A stretch of DNA of 7,903 bases, from positions 1-7,903 of the forward strand of contig JAFGEY010000006.1 in the NCBI GenBank assembly GCA_016931365.1, written 5' to 3'. Each line of letters opens with the position of its first letter. The first letter of the stretch is position 1. The translations under genes and the position numbers were made by a program. This DNA is from Anaerolineae bacterium. Its GTDB lineage: Bacteria; Chloroflexota; Anaerolineae; JAFGEY01. A model generated the notes under the pieces. That model had not been told where the DNA came from. It ran no database searches and worked only from the letters and a program-made list of their open reading frames with translations. Positions 1 to 6,487 of the stretch are shown here, one piece after another.

Positions 1-1
1 G

Positions 2-667
2 CACGAGGTGATCAACACGATCATGCTCAATTACATCGCCCTCAACCTGACCAGCTTTTTGCTCAACGGCCCGATGAAAGACCCCAACCCGCTGAACGTG
101 TCCGCCCGCACGCCGGCTATAGCCGAAAGCGCACGCATCCCGCCCATTTTTTCTGCCTATCGCTTGCATTGGGGTTTTGTGCTGGCCCTGGTCGTGGCAG
201 TGATTGTGTGGTGGGTGCTCAACAAGACCACGTTAGGTTTTGAAATCCGCACCGCCGGAGCCAATCCCGACGCGGCGCGCTATGCCGGAGTCAACGTGGG
301 GCGCACCATTGTGATCAGCATGACTCTATCGGGCATTTTGGCCGGAATGGCCGGGGCCGTTGAAGTGACGGGGCTCAACTACCGGCACGAGTTGGGCTTT
401 TCGGTCGGCTATGGTTTTGATGCCATTGCCATCGCCTTGCTGGGCAAGACCAGCCCGTTGGGTGTCGTGTTGGCCTCACTTCTTTTTGCCGCGATGCGCA
501 ACGGGGCCTCCCGGATGCAGTTCCTGACCCAGATTCCGGTCGACATCATTTCCGTGATCCAGGCGCTCATCTTGCTCTTTGTCGCTGCCGATGCGATCAT
601 TCGCTGGTTGTACCGGATCAAGGCCAAAGAAGAGAAACTGGTGCTGACGCGCGGGTGGGGCGGGTAA
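2..667 (+). CDS. BMP-type ABC importer, permease subunit 1 (5'-truncated)
   Basis: Inner-membrane permease of a nucleoside/simple-sugar ABC importer (BPD_transp_2 superfamily, like B. subtilis YufP/NupP). The reading frame is open from base 2, so the gene begins left of the window; 221 residues are visible. Family members are usually about 350 residues, so roughly the first third is missing. The visible part opens with HEVINTIMLNY, a conserved stretch of this family, so the GTG at 8 is an internal Val codon and not a start. Further on, TLGFEIRTAGANPDAARYAG (residues 78-97) is the cytoplasmic loop that contacts the ATPase. Hydrophobic segments lie near residues 58-74, 102-121, 138-165 and 180-203, followed by a basic C-terminal tail. 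The stop is 24 bases before the second permease, which fits one operon. The family is clear; the substrate (purine nucleoside or sugar) cannot be read from the sequence. Confidence 0.9.
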   Translation, partial: HEVINTIMLNYIALNLTSFLLNGPMKDPNPLNVSARTPAIAESARIPPIFSAYRLHWGFVLALVVAVIVWWVLNKTTLGFEIRTAGANPDAARYAGVNVGRTIVISMTLSGILAGMAGAVEVTGLNYRHELGFSVGYGFDAIAIALLGKTSPLGVVLASLLFAAMRNGASRMQFLTQIPVDIISVIQALILLFVAADAIIRWLYRIKAKEEKLVLTRGWGG

Positions 668-691
668 AAATCGCAAAATTAGGAGCTTGCT

Positions 692-1762
692 ATGGGGTTG
701 CGTCGATTTGGTTTTATTGCCCTGATTATCATTGTTCTCGTCGGCATCGTGGTGCTGATTGGCGGCAAGTCGGTGGCCCCCGGCACGATTGTTGCCAGCA
801 TGATCGCCACGACGATTTCGGTGGCGACGCCGCTGACCCTGGGCGCGATTTCGGGCATCTTTTGCGAGCGGGCCGGCGTGGTCAACATCGGCATCGAGGG
901 AATGATGCTCTCGGCGGCTTTTTTCGGTTGGTTCGCCGCCATTTTGTGCAACTCGATCTGGAAGCTGCCGCCCATGCTCAGCCTGTTGCTCGGCGTTCTG
1001 GTGGCCATCCTCGCCGGCGGGCTGATGGGCCTGCTGCATGCCGTGCTCTCGGTCACCTACAAAGTAGACCAGATTATCGGCGGCACGGTGATCAACATTC
1101 TCGCCGTGGGTATCACCGGTTTTTTGAACCGCCAGTTGTTCTTTGAAAAGGGCAGCATTTTCGGCGGCCAGGTGCCGCACGCACCGGGCGTCTTGCCCCG
1201 CCTGCCCATCCCCGGTTTGGCCGATCTGCCGGTGATCGGCGTGATTTTCACGCAGCAGCCGATTGCTATCCTGGCCGTCGTCGCCGTAGCGGTCACCCAT
1301 TTCGTGCTCTTTAGCACGCGTTGGGGACTGCGCACGCGCGCCGTCGGCGAACATCCTCGCGCCGCCGACACGGTGGGCATCAATGTGATCCGCATGCGCT
1401 ATGCCAACGTGATCATCGGCGGGATGATCGCCGGGCTGGCCGGAGCTTATTTCACGTTGGAATCAGTGCCCTCTTTTGAGCCGCTGATGACCAACGGACG
1501 CGGTTTCATCTCGCTGGCGGCGATGATCTTTGGCAACTGGTCGCCCTTTGGCGCTTGGATGGCCGCGCTCGTCTTTGGCGCAGCGCAGGCCTTGCAGATC
1601 AACCTGCAATTCTTTCGCGAGCAAATTCCCCCGGCCTGGGCATTTCTGCAGCAGGCTTACATCGTCGGCCTGATCCCGTACATCCTGACCATGATCATCC
1701 TCACCGGGATCATCGGGCGCACGACGCCGCCCGCCGCCGATGGTGTGGCGTATGAAAAGTAA
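692..1762 (+). CDS. BMP-type ABC importer, permease subunit 2
   Basis: Second transmembrane subunit of the same importer (YufQ/NupQ-like, BPD_transp_2), expected to pair with permease 1 to form the channel. It is complete at 356 residues, slightly longer than the roughly 300-320 usual for this subunit. The ATG at 692 is preceded by AGGAG (681-685) at 6-base spacing. An N-terminal hydrophobic helix (about 6-24) is followed by the family hallmark ERAGVVNIGIEGMM (59-72), then further hydrophobic segments near 95-120, 127-146, 188-206, 237-255, 271-304 and 323-342. The ATPase-coupling loop reads WGLRTRAVGEHPRAADTVGI (211-230). The adjacent permease and ATPase genes make the assignment firm. A plausible ligand class is nucleosides or simple sugars, inferred only from the family. 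Confidence 0.93.
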   Translation: MGLRRFGFIALIIIVLVGIVVLIGGKSVAPGTIVASMIATTISVATPLTLGAISGIFCERAGVVNIGIEGMMLSAAFFGWFAAILCNSIWKLPPMLSLLLGVLVAILAGGLMGLLHAVLSVTYKVDQIIGGTVINILAVGITGFLNRQLFFEKGSIFGGQVPHAPGVLPRLPIPGLADLPVIGVIFTQQPIAILAVVAVAVTHFVLFSTRWGLRTRAVGEHPRAADTVGINVIRMRYANVIIGGMIAGLAGAYFTLESVPSFEPLMTNGRGFISLAAMIFGNWSPFGAWMAALVFGAAQALQINLQFFREQIPPAWAFLQQAYIVGLIPYILTMIILTGIIGRTTPPAADGVAYEK

Positions 1763-1771
1763 AGAATCAAA

Positions 1772-1818
1772 CGTCAAACGTCAGGTGCAAACATCGCTTC
1801 TATTCCTGACGTTTGACG
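1772..1818. repeat. perfect 14-bp inverted repeat between permease 2 and ATPase genes
   Basis: The left arm CGTCAAACGTCAGG (1772-1785) is exactly complementary to the right arm CCTGACGTTTGACG (1805-1818), across a 19-base loop. The left arm lies within a tandem heptamer, CAAACGT at 1768-1774 and 1775-1781. A short T run (1826-1830) follows the right arm after seven bases, too far away for a good Rho-independent terminator. In RNA this would form a strong hairpin just upstream of the ATPase ribosome-binding site. It could stabilise the upstream message, partly attenuate transcription, or be one copy of a dispersed REP-like palindrome. The sequence alone does not decide. Confidence 0.75.
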
Positions 1819-1835
1819 CCTGGCATTTTTGAAAT

Positions 1836-1839
1836 GGAG
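1836..1839 (+). promoter_or_regulatory. ribosome-binding site that sets the ATPase start
   Basis: GGAG ends 7 bases before the ATG at 1847. No comparable site serves the in-frame TTG at 1829, and the resulting protein begins MELALQVTGI, as ABC ATPases of this family do. Confidence 0.7.
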
Positions 1840-1846
1840 CATTTTT

Positions 1847-3463
1847 ATGGAACTTGCTCTTCAAGTCACCGGCATAACCAAGCATTTCCCCGGTGTGTTG
1901 GCCAACGATCACATCGATTTCGACCTCAAAAAGGCCGAGATTCACGCCCTGCTTGGCGAAAACGGGGCCGGCAAAAGCACGCTGATGAATGTCATTTACG
2001 GTCTGTATCACCCCGACGAGGGCGAAATCCGGGTCGATGGCGAGCTGATCGTGATGCATAACCCCAACGACGCGATCAAGCACGGCATCGGGATGGTGCA
2101 CCAGCACTTTATGCTCATTCCTGTTTTTACCGTGGCTGAAAACATTATGCTTGGGGCGGAAAGGCTGCAACTCGGCGATGGCGTTTTCGACCAGATCAAG
2201 ACTGCTTGGCGTAGCGTAGGGAATTGGTGGCGAGCGGCCAAGGCCTCCTTGGGTGTACTCAACCGGCGTGGTGTGGCGCAACGCGTGCGCGAGTTGTCGC
2301 ACCAATACGGGCTTGACGTCGATCCCGATGCATTGGTCAGCGACCTGCCGGTGGGCATGCAGCAGCGCGTCGAGATCGTCAAGGCGCTGTACCGCCAGGC
2401 CGCTATCCTCATCCTCGACGAGCCGACGGCCGTGCTGACCCCGCAGGAGGCCGACGAGCTGTTTCGCATTATGCGTGAGTTGACCGCGCAGGGCATCTCG
2501 ATTGTTTTCATCTCGCACAAGCTCAAAGAAGTGCTCAAAATCTCTGATCGGATCACCGTGCTGCGCGACGGGCGCGTCGTCGGCACGACGACATCGCAGG
2601 AGACCGATCAGGCGCACCTGGCGGCGATGATGGTGGGCCGCGAGGTCATCCTTCAGGTTGAAAAGAGCGTGGCCTGTCCGGGCGAAAAGGTGCTCGATGT
2701 GCGGAATGTGGACATTTTTGACGATCGGGGCGTTCAAACGGCCAGCGAAATCACATTTGACCTCTGCCAGGGCGAAGTGTTGGGCGTCGCCGGGGTGCAG
2801 GGCAACGGTCAGACTGAACTGGTAGAAGCGCTGACCGGGCTGCGCCACGTTCACGGTGGCACGATTGCCATCCAGGGCCAGGATGTGACCAACAGACCGC
2901 CACGCGCGATCACCGAGGTCGGCACGGCTCACATTCCTGAAGACCGGCAAAAGTTCGGCCTGGTACTCTCGTATCCGATCACCGACAATATGGTACTATG
3001 TACTTACTATCTGTCGCCTTTTGCCCGCCATGGCGTGCTCAACCACCAGGCCATCGACGAAAATGGCCGGAAACTGGTGGAGAAATTTGACGTGCGCACG
3101 CCCAGCCCTTACGTTGCTGCGTCCAAGCTTTCCGGCGGCAACCAGCAAAAGGTCATCGTCGCCCGCGAACTGTCGCGCCCGATCAAGTTGATCGTCGCCA
3201 ACCAGCCCACGCGCGGCCTCGATGTGGGCTCGATTGAATACATCCACAAGGAAATCATTCGCATGCGCGACGCGGGTTGCGCGGTGCTGCTGGTTTCCGC
3301 CGAACTGGACGAGATTATGGCCCTCTCTGACCGCATCGCCGTGATGTGCGGCGGGCGGATCGTTAGCATTGTCCCCGCCGCGCGCGCCGACCGCGAGACG
3401 TTGGGCCTGATGATGGCTGGCGTCGAGTGCGAATTGCCCGAACTTGTTCAGAGCGAATCGTAA
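1847..3463 (+). CDS. BMP-type ABC importer, tandem ATP-binding protein
   Basis: Cytoplasmic ATPase with two fused nucleotide-binding domains that energises the importer (YufO/NupO-like; same fold as RbsA/MglA). It has 538 residues from the ATG at 1847. Domain 1 (about 1-265) is canonical: Walker A GENGAGKST (37-45), Q-loop region MVHQHFM (83-89), signature LPVGMQQR (167-174), Walker B ILILDEPT (187-194) and switch His in ISHK (222-225). Domain 2 (about 280-530) is degenerate: the Walker A position reads GVQGNGQTEL (316-325) with no lysine, and Walker B reads IVANQPT (449-455) with Gln at the catalytic Glu position. Its signature LSGGNQQK (428-435) is intact. This asymmetry is typical of the family, so only one composite site is likely fully hydrolytic. 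Domain 1 carries a Trp-rich stretch (about 107-150) that appears longer than in relatives. Expression is probably operonic with both permeases. Confidence 0.95.
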   Translation: MELALQVTGITKHFPGVLANDHIDFDLKKAEIHALLGENGAGKSTLMNVIYGLYHPDEGEIRVDGELIVMHNPNDAIKHGIGMVHQHFMLIPVFTVAENIMLGAERLQLGDGVFDQIKTAWRSVGNWWRAAKASLGVLNRRGVAQRVRELSHQYGLDVDPDALVSDLPVGMQQRVEIVKALYRQAAILILDEPTAVLTPQEADELFRIMRELTAQGISIVFISHKLKEVLKISDRITVLRDGRVVGTTTSQETDQAHLAAMMVGREVILQVEKSVACPGEKVLDVRNVDIFDDRGVQTASEITFDLCQGEVLGVAGVQGNGQTELVEALTGLRHVHGGTIAIQGQDVTNRPPRAITEVGTAHIPEDRQKFGLVLSYPITDNMVLCTYYLSPFARHGVLNHQAIDENGRKLVEKFDVRTPSPYVAASKLSGGNQQKVIVARELSRPIKLIVANQPTRGLDVGSIEYIHKEIIRMRDAGCAVLLVSAELDEIMALSDRIAVMCGGRIVSIVPAARADRETLGLMMAGVECELPELVQSES

Positions 3464-3494
3464 GGGCTACCGGAAACCTACATCCCGATCAGCC

Positions 3495-3502
3495 AAAGGA
3501 GG
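3495..3502 (+). promoter_or_regulatory. strong ribosome-binding site of the dehydrogenase gene
   Basis: AAAGGAGG is a near-perfect anti-16S complement, 8 bases before the ATG at 3511. It is the strongest ribosome-binding site in the window. It fixes the start at 3511 over an upstream in-frame start at 3427, which lies inside the ATPase gene. Confidence 0.85.
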
Positions 3503-3510
3503 AAATCACA

Positions 3511-4518
3511 ATGTCGTTCAAACCCACGATTTTTGTTGCTTTTCGTCCCAGTTTGTATGCCCTGCTTTTTTCCGATCAAGTCGATCAAGCCTTGCGCCAA
3601 CTCGGCCGGATTGCGTTTCATGACGAGGAGCGCAACCTCTCTTCCGCCGAACTGGCCGTGCGGCTGCCCGGCTTTGACGCTGTGCTGACCAGTTGGGGCA
3701 CGCCCAAATTTACCGACGAGGTGCTTGCTGCGGCCGACAAGCTGAAGCTCATCGCACATACGGCGGGCAGCATTAAAGGTATGCTGCCGCCGCCGGTGTT
3801 CGAGCGAGGCATCGTCGTCACCCACGCCGCTTCAGCCATCGCCCCGGCCGTGGCCGACCTGTCGCTGGCCTTGACCATGCTGTTGCTACGCCAGGTACAC
3901 CTGCACGATCGATTTCTCAAGGCCGGCGATTGGGATAGCGCCCACGCGTTGGGCCTGGGCAGCGAGATCGCCGGCGCGCGCGTCGGTGTGATCGGCGCGG
4001 GGTATACGGGGCGCTGTTTCATCAAGCTGCTGCGCGCGTTGGAAGCCGAGGTCTGGGTGTACGATCCCTATTTGGGCGACGAGCGCGCCGCCGAACTGGG
4101 CGTGACCAGGGTCGATCTGGACGCGCTTCTGGCCGGCTGCCCGGTGGTCTCGGTGCAAGCGCCGTCAACGCCAGAGACGCATCACATGATCGGCGCTGAA
4201 CAACTCAAACTGCTCCAGGATGGGGCCTGTTTCATCAATACGGCGCGCTCCTGGGTGATTGACTATGACGCACTGCTGGCCGAACTACAAACGGGTCGCA
4301 TCTGGGCTGCGCTCGATGTGTTCGAGCAGGAGCCGCTGCCCGCCGACAACCCCTTCCGCGTGCTGGACAATGTGATTTTGACCCCGCACATCGCCGGGGC
4401 GTCGATCCAGGCACGGCACCGACAAGGGCAATTTATGGTTGAAGAACTGCGGCGCTTTTTCGAGGGCGCAAAACTGCTCTATGGCGTCACCGCCGAGATG
4501 CTGGATACGATGGCCTGA
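3511..4518 (+). CDS. D-isomer-specific 2-hydroxyacid dehydrogenase family protein
   Basis: Soluble NAD(P)-dependent oxidoreductase interconverting a 2-hydroxyacid and its 2-keto acid; the substrate is not identifiable. It has 335 residues, the usual family length. The N-terminal catalytic half (about 1-120) includes the substrate-loop region HTAGSIKG (83-90). The Rossmann nucleotide-binding domain (about 120-295) carries GAGYTG (162-167). An acidic residue, Asp185 in VYDPY, follows the second strand, which favours NAD over NADP. The catalytic triad is in place: Arg246 (NTARSW), Glu274 (FEQEPLP) and His293 (TPHIAG). The usual Arg-Gly after the catalytic Arg is Arg-Ser here, a mild variation. 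It begins 47 bases after the ATPase stop with a strong ribosome-binding site and ends before a terminator, so it is probably the last gene of the importer operon. It may oxidise a product of the imported compound, but that link rests on gene order only. Confidence 0.9.
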   Translation: MSFKPTIFVAFRPSLYALLFSDQVDQALRQLGRIAFHDEERNLSSAELAVRLPGFDAVLTSWGTPKFTDEVLAAADKLKLIAHTAGSIKGMLPPPVFERGIVVTHAASAIAPAVADLSLALTMLLLRQVHLHDRFLKAGDWDSAHALGLGSEIAGARVGVIGAGYTGRCFIKLLRALEAEVWVYDPYLGDERAAELGVTRVDLDALLAGCPVVSVQAPSTPETHHMIGAEQLKLLQDGACFINTARSWVIDYDALLAELQTGRIWAALDVFEQEPLPADNPFRVLDNVILTPHIAGASIQARHRQGQFMVEELRRFFEGAKLLYGVTAEMLDTMA

Positions 4519-4541
4519 GTTTCGAACAAATCAGACGAAAT

Positions 4542-4573
4542 AAAAAGGGCTGGCCTCAAGGCCAGTCCTTTTT
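4542..4573 (+). terminator. Rho-independent terminator closing the importer operon
   Basis: A 14-bp stem with one G-U pair joins AAAAAGGGCTGGCC (4542-4555) to GGCCAGTCCTTTTT (4560-4573) around a UCAA tetraloop. The T-rich tail continues as GTTTA. It starts 23 bases after the dehydrogenase stop. The A-tract opposite the T-tract means it could also work on the other strand, but no minus-strand gene ends here. Confidence 0.93.
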
Positions 4574-4632
4574 GTTTATCCGCGATTGGTACCTCCCCAG
4601 ACGCACCCCTGATCCTACCAGTGTGACTTTGC

Positions 4633-4661
4633 TTGCAATTCTGGCTTGATTGTGATACCAT
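4633..4661 (+). promoter_or_regulatory. candidate sigma-70-type promoter of the topoisomerase gene
   Basis: TTGCAA (4633-4638) and TACCAT (4656-4661) are 17 bases apart, each matching four of six consensus positions. TGA at 4653-4655 supplies the extended -10 TGn. The predicted transcript start near 4668 leaves a leader of about 40 bases before the TTG at 4710. A gene preceded by a terminator needs its own promoter, and this is the best candidate in the 4574-4709 gap. An overlapping -35 reading, TTGCTT at 4629, is possible. The rest of the gap shows nothing recognisable. Confidence 0.45.
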
Positions 4662-4695
4662 ACCCTCTTGTTTTGCGGGCAAACCTGTCGCACAG

Positions 4696-4701
4696 AAAGG
4701 G
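4696..4701 (+). promoter_or_regulatory. ribosome-binding site selecting the TTG start of the topoisomerase
   Basis: AAAGGG lies 8 bases before the TTG at 4710. The only upstream in-frame alternative, the TTG at 4668, falls at the predicted transcript start. It would add 14 residues (FCGQTCRTER...) that have no counterpart I can recall in the family. Confidence 0.65.
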
Positions 4702-4709
4702 AAAACATC

Positions 4710-6452
4710 TTGTTAACGCAGTTGATCCATAACGGCATCATTATCCCCGAGTCACCATCTTGTTGCGGATTGGTCATCCAGGTGCGTGGACGCGACATCC
4801 AATTGACGCCCGACCAGGAAGAGATGGCCCTGGCCTGGGCTCAAAAACAGGGCACCGATTACGTCGAGGACCCGGTTTTTGTGCAAAACTTTATGGCTGA
4901 TTTCAGTGCGGCCTTGGGCATCGATCCGCCGCTGTCGAGCGATGAGGTCAAGTTTGGCTCAGCGATCCGCGTGGTCGAACTGGAGCGCGAGCGCAAGGCT
5001 AGTATGACCGACGAGGAGCGCAAAGAGGCTGCCGCTGTGCGCAAGGCGATCCGCGAAGCGTTGAAAGAAAAATATGGCTATGCGACCGTCAATGGCAATC
5101 GCGTCGAACTGGGCGGCTATCTGGCCGAACCGAGCGGCATCTTTATGGGGCGAGGCGAGCATCCGCTGCGCGGGCGCTGGAAAGCCGGAGCCAGACAAGC
5201 GGATGTGACTCTCAACCTCAGCCCCGACGCGCCGCGGCCTGAGGGAAACTGGCATGAGATCGTCTGGCAGCCCGCTTCGCTGTGGATCGCCCGCTGGGAT
5301 GACAAGCTTGCCGGCAAGCTCAAGTACATCTGGCTGAGCGACACGGCCCCGCTCAAGCAGCGGCGCGAAGCGGACAAGTTTGACAAAATTTCGTTGCTGC
5401 ACGAGCGCCTGGACGAAATCCGCGTGCGCATCCAGCAGGGCCTGCGCGACGACAATCCCCGCCGGCGAATGGTTGCGATGGCTTGCTACCTGATCGACGT
5501 GTTGTGTATGCGCGTGGGCGACGAAAAAGAGGCCGATGAGGCCGATACCGTCGGCGCGACGACGCTGCGTCCCGAACACGTTACCCTGCATCCTGATGGG
5601 CGCGCCGGGTTCAATTTTTTGGGCAAGGACTCGGTAGAGTGGCACAAGGAATTGACTTTGCCGCCATTGGTGTATGGCGTGATGCAGGAATTGATCGCCA
5701 CGGCGCGTCCGTCGAGCTCATCGTCCGAAGAAGAATGGCATCCCACGCGCGACCTGCCGCAGCTTTTCCCTGATATTGGCAGCCGGGCGGTCAACAGTTT
5801 TCTTTCCCGCATTCAGAAAGGGCTGTCGGCCAAGGTGTTCCGCACTCACCACGCGACGATGGCCGTTTATGAGAGTCTGGAAACGTCGGGCGTGATCGCC
5901 GAGGATCCGGAATACAAAAAGTGGAAGGCTGTCGTTGACGCCAACATGGCCGCCGCCATGTTGTGCAATCACACCAAAAAGGCCACCGGCGATTGGGAGG
6001 CGCGGCAGCAGCGCTACCAGGAGCGGCTGGAAAAGGCGCAGGCGCGCCGCAACACATTCCTGGCCCACTTGCAAGAGTGCCAGGCCAAATTGCAAGGTCT
6101 GCTGGCTGAAGCCGAGGAAAAAATCGCCACGGCGAACGAAAAGCAACGCGAGCGGGTGGCTGCGCGCTATGAGAAACGCGAGGTGACCGCACGCCAGCAC
6201 GTCGAAATGGCGCAAGGACGGGTTTATCGTGCCGAGGAGGCCGTAGGTAAGATCGAGGTGCAGCGTGACGCAGCGACCGGCAATCGCACCTGGAACCTGG
6301 GCACCAGTCTCAAGTCGTACATCGACCCGCGCGTTTATCACAAATGGGGACAGGAGGTCGAGTATGACGTGCTGGAGAAATACTATCCCACCACGCTGCG
6401 CCGCAAATTTGCCTGGGTGCGCGAGTCTGAAGACGAGCAGGACGAGGCATAA
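4710..6452 (+). CDS. eukaryote-type DNA topoisomerase IB
   Basis: It relaxes positive and negative supercoils by nicking one DNA strand through a 3'-phosphotyrosine intermediate, without ATP or metal. It has 580 residues from a TTG start. The N-terminal core (about 5-170) follows nuclear Top1, with SGIFMGRGEHP (142-152) matching the Top1 PPGLFRGRG(N/E)HP region. The catalytic core (about 180-425) has Arg268 (CMRVGDEKE, then ADTVG), Lys306 (FLGKDS), Arg378 (AKVFRTHH) and His421 (LCNHTK), equivalent to human Arg488, Lys532, Arg590 and His632. A highly charged coiled coil (about 428-520) is the linker. The C-terminal domain contains the nucleophile Tyr537 in LGTSLKSYIDPR (530-541; human Tyr723) and ends RRKFAWVRESEDEQDEA. 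Only the long charged N-terminal extension of human Top1 is absent. Bacterial TopIB proteins are normally poxvirus-like, shorter and without this linker, so the architecture is unusual. The gene stands alone between two terminators. Residue equivalences come from my memory of human Top1, not a computed alignment. Confidence 0.95.
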   Translation: MLTQLIHNGIIIPESPSCCGLVIQVRGRDIQLTPDQEEMALAWAQKQGTDYVEDPVFVQNFMADFSAALGIDPPLSSDEVKFGSAIRVVELERERKASMTDEERKEAAAVRKAIREALKEKYGYATVNGNRVELGGYLAEPSGIFMGRGEHPLRGRWKAGARQADVTLNLSPDAPRPEGNWHEIVWQPASLWIARWDDKLAGKLKYIWLSDTAPLKQRREADKFDKISLLHERLDEIRVRIQQGLRDDNPRRRMVAMACYLIDVLCMRVGDEKEADEADTVGATTLRPEHVTLHPDGRAGFNFLGKDSVEWHKELTLPPLVYGVMQELIATARPSSSSSEEEWHPTRDLPQLFPDIGSRAVNSFLSRIQKGLSAKVFRTHHATMAVYESLETSGVIAEDPEYKKWKAVVDANMAAAMLCNHTKKATGDWEARQQRYQERLEKAQARRNTFLAHLQECQAKLQGLLAEAEEKIATANEKQRERVAARYEKREVTARQHVEMAQGRVYRAEEAVGKIEVQRDAATGNRTWNLGTSLKSYIDPRVYHKWGQEVEYDVLEKYYPTTLRRKFAWVRESEDEQDEA

Positions 6453-6487
6453 AAATCGGGGCGGCCCTTGGTTCGCCCCGATTTTTT
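6451..6487. terminator. bidirectional intrinsic terminator between convergent genes
   Basis: A perfect 13-bp stem joins AAAAATCGGGGCG (6451-6463) to CGCCCCGATTTTT (6474-6486) around a 10-base loop. The T run extends to 6487. The opposite strand has a T run too, so it can end both the topoisomerase and the glycosyltransferase transcripts. Its feet overlap both stop codons: the topoisomerase TAA at 6450-6452 and the minus-strand TAA at 6488-6486. Confidence 0.93.

Noticed and set aside
476..1354. Long minus-strand open frame (292 codons) opposite the two permeases
   Set aside because: It lies antisense to two clear permease genes. Its product is rich in His, Gln, Asp, Arg and Gly without any motif, as expected from the reverse complement of GC-biased membrane-protein codons.
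1829..1846. TTG start six codons upstream for the ATPase
   Set aside because: There is no well-placed ribosome-binding site, whereas GGAG sits 7 bases before the ATG at 1847, which gives the usual family N-terminus.
1781..2950. Minus-strand open frame of 389 codons opposite the ATPase
   Set aside because: The sense strand encodes an ABC ATPase with every diagnostic motif. The antisense product has no recognisable domain and its frame follows from codon bias.
3427..3510. 28-residue N-terminal extension of the dehydrogenase overlapping the ATPase gene
   Set aside because: AAAGGAGG immediately before the ATG at 3511 and normal family length argue for the shorter protein; the extension is out-of-frame ATPase coding sequence.
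4672..4683. Small dyad TTTGC-GG-GCAAA in the topoisomerase leader, a possible operator
   Set aside because: Five-base arms are expected by chance and I recognise no regulator site, so it is not listed as a feature.
5718..6341. Minus-strand open frame of 207 codons opposite the topoisomerase linker and C-terminus
   Set aside because: It is antisense to the conserved Top1 domains, with low-complexity His/Leu/Arg composition and no ribosome-binding site noted.
4710..6452. Tyrosine recombinase/phage integrase as an alternative identity
   Set aside because: The fold is related, but the GRGEHP region, ADTVG, FLGKDS, the long linker and the C-terminal SYIDPR plus RRKFAW are specific to nuclear-type Top1. 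No attachment site or mobile gene is nearby.
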